7,689 nt of DNA from CAYOMP01 sp964405075. Lineage in GTDB: Bacteria > Bacillota > Clostridia > Lachnospirales > Lachnospiraceae. The notes under the pieces were generated by a model. That model was not told the DNA's origin. It saw only the letters and a list, made by a program, of their open reading frames with translations, and searched no databases. Below are positions 6,617 through 7,689 of the stretch, one piece after another; position 1 is the stretch's first letter; every line of letters begins with the position of its first letter. Location: NCBI GenBank assembly GCA_964405075.1, contig CAYOMP010000135.1:1-7689 (forward strand), written 5' to 3'. A program made the translations under genes and the position numbers.

Positions 6617-6644
6617 ATTGTATCATTTTTTGCTCTTAAGTCAA
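6617..6644 (-). promoter_or_regulatory. Sigma-A-type promoter for the GDPD operon
   Basis: Reading leftward, TTGACT (6644-6639) and TACAAT (6622-6617) are separated by 16 bp. Transcription would start near 6610, giving a leader of about 32 nt to the ATG at 6578. The -35 hexamer is identical to that proposed for purK. The same 133-nt interval serves the divergent cotJ cluster. Confidence 0.6.
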
Positions 6645-6655
6645 TTTTATAACTC

Positions 6656-6682
6656 ACATATACCATTTTTTTTCATATACTA
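6656..6682 (+). promoter_or_regulatory. Possible mother-cell sigma (SigE/SigK) promoter for cotJ
   Basis: CATATACTA at 6674-6682 matches the -10 patterns of SigK (CATAnnnTA) and SigE (CATAYAHT). An AC at 6656-6657, 16 nt upstream, fits the minimal SigK -35; a good SigE -35 at correct spacing is not evident. It lies 30 nt before the cotJA ATG. In Bacillus subtilis cotJABC is under SigE, which makes a mother-cell promoter expected here. These consensus sequences are weak in AT-rich DNA. Confidence 0.4.
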
Positions 6683-6711
6683 TACACAAAAATATTTATT
6701 TGGTAGAAACG

Positions 6712-6927
6712 ATGAACAAATGTACGAATCATAACTATTCATCCTGTAATAACCCAAACACTTCCTGCTCAATGTCAAAAGACTCATTAAATTCTTTTCC
6801 AGTGGCTATGGCATATGTCCCTTGGCAATACTGGAATCAGATATATGACTATGACCAAGCACTCGCCTACGGGACTATTTTTCCCGAATTAAACAAACCA
6901 TTTTTAAGAGGAGGATGCTGTAGATGA
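6712..6927 (+). CDS. cotJA: Spore coat associated protein CotJA
   Basis: The 71-residue product ends with the CotJA core: PVAMAYVPWQYW (30-41), then YDQALAYGTIFPELNKPF (47-64). CotJA is a small spore coat protein made in the mother cell and assembled with CotJC; its biochemical role is not known. The N-terminal 25 residues are polar and Cys-containing (Cys4, 12, 19) and the C-terminus ends GGCCR, giving five cysteines in a very short protein. The start at ATG 6712 is preferred to the in-frame TTG at 6700; neither has a strong ribosome binding site (only GGTAG upstream of the ATG), so the start is less sure than the identity. The stop overlaps the cotJB start by four bases (ATGA). Confidence 0.88.
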   Translation: MNKCTNHNYSSCNNPNTSCSMSKDSLNSFPVAMAYVPWQYWNQIYDYDQALAYGTIFPELNKPFLRGGCCR

Positions 6928-7187
6928 ATGTAACACCAAGAGCTGCTTTGCTTAGAACAATCAATAAGGTCAGCTTTGCTATTAATGACGCAACACTATA
7001 TCTTGATACCCATCCCTACGACACTACTGCAATCAATTTTATCCAAGAAAGTATTCAAGTAAGAAACAATGCTTTAAAGAAATACTCTATGTCCTATGGT
7101 CCACTGTTAATTGATGATTTTTCAAATAATGATACCAAATGGACTTGGCTTAATTCACCAATGCCTTGGGAAGGAGGTAATTGTTAA
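6924..7187 (+). CDS. cotJB: Spore coat protein CotJB
   Basis: The 87-residue product fits the CotJB family: a helical N-terminus (ALLRTINKVSFAINDATLYLDTHPYD, i.e. LYLDTHP at 25-31), SYGPL at 57-61 and the tryptophan-rich ending KWTW..SPMPWE near 72-83. CotJB is a spore coat component encoded with CotJA and CotJC; its function is unknown. AGAGGAGG at 6907-6914 lies nine bases upstream of the ATG, inside the end of cotJA, and the ATGA overlap suggests translational coupling. Its stop overlaps the cotJC ATG by one base (TAATG). It appears intact and of normal length. Confidence 0.92.
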   Translation: MNVTPRAALLRTINKVSFAINDATLYLDTHPYDTTAINFIQESIQVRNNALKKYSMSYGPLLIDDFSNNDTKWTWLNSPMPWEGGNC

Positions 7188-7396
7188 TGTGGAATTATGA
7201 GAAACGATTACAATATCCTGTAAATATTTCTAAACCCAATGCAAAAGCCGCACAAGTAATCATAAGTCAGTTAGGTGGTCCCGATGGTGAAACTGCTGCG
7301 TCTATGCGATACATTTCCCAACGTTATACTATGCCATATAAGGAAGTTGCCGGATTGTTGACAGATATTGGGACCGAGGAATTGGTATTATTATGA
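7187..7396 (+). pseudogene. cotJC: Truncated spore coat protein CotJC (manganese-catalase family)
   Basis: The 69-residue product begins like CotJC (MWNYEKRLQYPVNI, then GGPDGETAASMRYISQRYTMP at about 31-50 and GLLTDIGTEEL at 56-66). It ends abruptly with VLL and a stop at 7396. CotJC is normally about 190 residues and belongs to the di-manganese catalase family. In that family a Glu in GGPDGE (here Glu35), then a Glu and the His of an EExxH motif, bind metal. Here EELGHLEM is replaced by EELVLL, so that His and everything after it are lost. After the stop, ATGATAACG..ATAGTT at 7393-7409 may be a degenerate relic of the usual MI.AIV segment. The hairpin at 7418 follows at once, so about 120 codons seem deleted. 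A catalase-like role is therefore unlikely. The ribosome binding site AAGGAGG (7171-7177) and coupling to cotJB remain intact; the in-frame TTG at 7181 is not the start. Confidence 0.8.
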
Positions 7397-7417
7397 TAAC
7401 GTTATAGTTATATGAAT

Positions 7418-7451
7418 ATAGAAACACCCACAGGAATGTGGGTGTTTCTAT
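7418..7451. terminator. Bidirectional hairpin terminator between cotJ and the leftward membrane gene
   Basis: Perfect 15-bp arms (ATAGAAACACCCACA at 7418-7432 and its complement at 7437-7451) enclose a four-base loop. The base of the stem is A/T-rich on both sides, giving a T-rich segment (TGTTTCTATTAT) after the GC core in the rightward direction and TGTTTCTATATT leftward. It lies between convergent genes, so termination of both is likely, although there is no long pure T-tract. Confidence 0.7.
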
Positions 7452-7454
7452 TAT

Positions 7455-7689
7455 CTATGCACATATTACAAACATTAAAATTACAAACAAATTAAACAAG
7501 AAAACATATGGATACCTTATTACACAATTATAAAAATATCTTTTTTCACACGCTTCCTTTTCTACTGCTCCTATATCCCTTTTAACTAATTTAGAAATAA
7601 TATACAAAAACATAAAAATAATGTTAAACATAATTCCGCCAGTTAACGAAAGTGTAATCCCAACATTCCTCCAATTAACATCTGAATTA
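7455..7689 (-). CDS. Partial membrane protein, unrecognised (C-terminal part)
   Basis: Reading leftward from the right edge, an open frame gives 77 codons before a TAG at 7457-7455, so the start is outside the window. It contains a membrane segment (GITLSLTGGIMFNIIFMFLYIIS), then a charged stretch (KLVKRDIGAVEKEACEKRY) and a second membrane segment (YPYVFLFNLFVILMFVIC) almost at the C-terminus. I do not recognise a family. Its stop falls four bases before the shared hairpin at 7418-7451, as expected for a real gene end. It could be a multi-pass protein of which only the last two helices are seen. Being AT-rich, an accidental open frame cannot be fully excluded. Confidence 0.5.
   Translation of the reverse strand, partial: NSDVNWRNVGITLSLTGGIMFNIIFMFLYIISKLVKRDIGAVEKEACEKRYFYNCVIRYPYVFLFNLFVILMFVICA

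Noticed and set aside
6472..6666. Minus-strand open frame of 64 codons overlapping the GDPD start
   Set aside because: Its first codons lie across the proposed promoter, it has no ribosome binding site, and it runs out of frame through the membrane gene.

Overview
This is an AT-rich stretch from a low-GC, spore-forming Firmicute, most likely a member of the Clostridia (Lachnospiraceae-like). The evidence is the base composition, strong AGGAGG-type ribosome binding sites, a cotJ spore-coat cluster, a PdaA-like deacetylase and the kind of pur genes present. The species assignment is inference; no rRNA or tRNA gene is present.

Layout. (1) Positions 1-2621, minus strand: a purine biosynthesis block read purK -> purE -> purM, with purM running off the left edge. 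purK and purE are 17 nt apart. purE and purM are separated by a 227-nt gap containing inverted repeats. (2) Positions 2622-3105: a 484-nt gene-free region. It holds a good sigma-A promoter for purK flanked and overlapped by three copies of an ACTTATAAGT-type palindrome, a GC-richer patch of small hairpins (about 2920-2990), and the hairpin/T-tract terminator of the next operon. (3) Positions 3106-6578, minus strand: an envelope operon read glycerophosphodiester phosphodiesterase (membrane type, split into two overlapping frames) -> VanZ-like membrane protein -> lipid-anchored PdaA-like polysaccharide deacetylase. (4) Positions 6579-6711: a divergent promoter region with a sigma-A-like promoter leftward and a mother-cell sigma (SigE/SigK)-like element rightward. 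(5) Positions 6712-7396, plus strand: cotJA and cotJB, followed by a cotJC cut off after about 69 codons at its metal-binding motif. (6) Positions 7418-7451: a 15-bp perfect hairpin that probably terminates transcription from both sides. (7) Positions 7455-7689, minus strand: the C-terminal part of an unrecognised membrane protein.

How it works together. The pur block covers AIR synthesis (PurM) and the two-step AIR -> N5-CAIR -> CAIR conversion (PurK, PurE). The second block looks like envelope and lipid housekeeping: phosphodiester cleavage, a VanZ-fold protein and peptidoglycan deacetylation. The cotJ genes encode spore coat proteins.

The most notable points are the triple palindrome around the pur promoter, the two apparent gene lesions (the GDPD split at a TGATG stop/start junction, and cotJC truncated at its ExxH motif), and the acidic-linker lipoprotein form of a PdaA-type enzyme. 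I see no clear novel defence, mobile or CRISPR system in this window.
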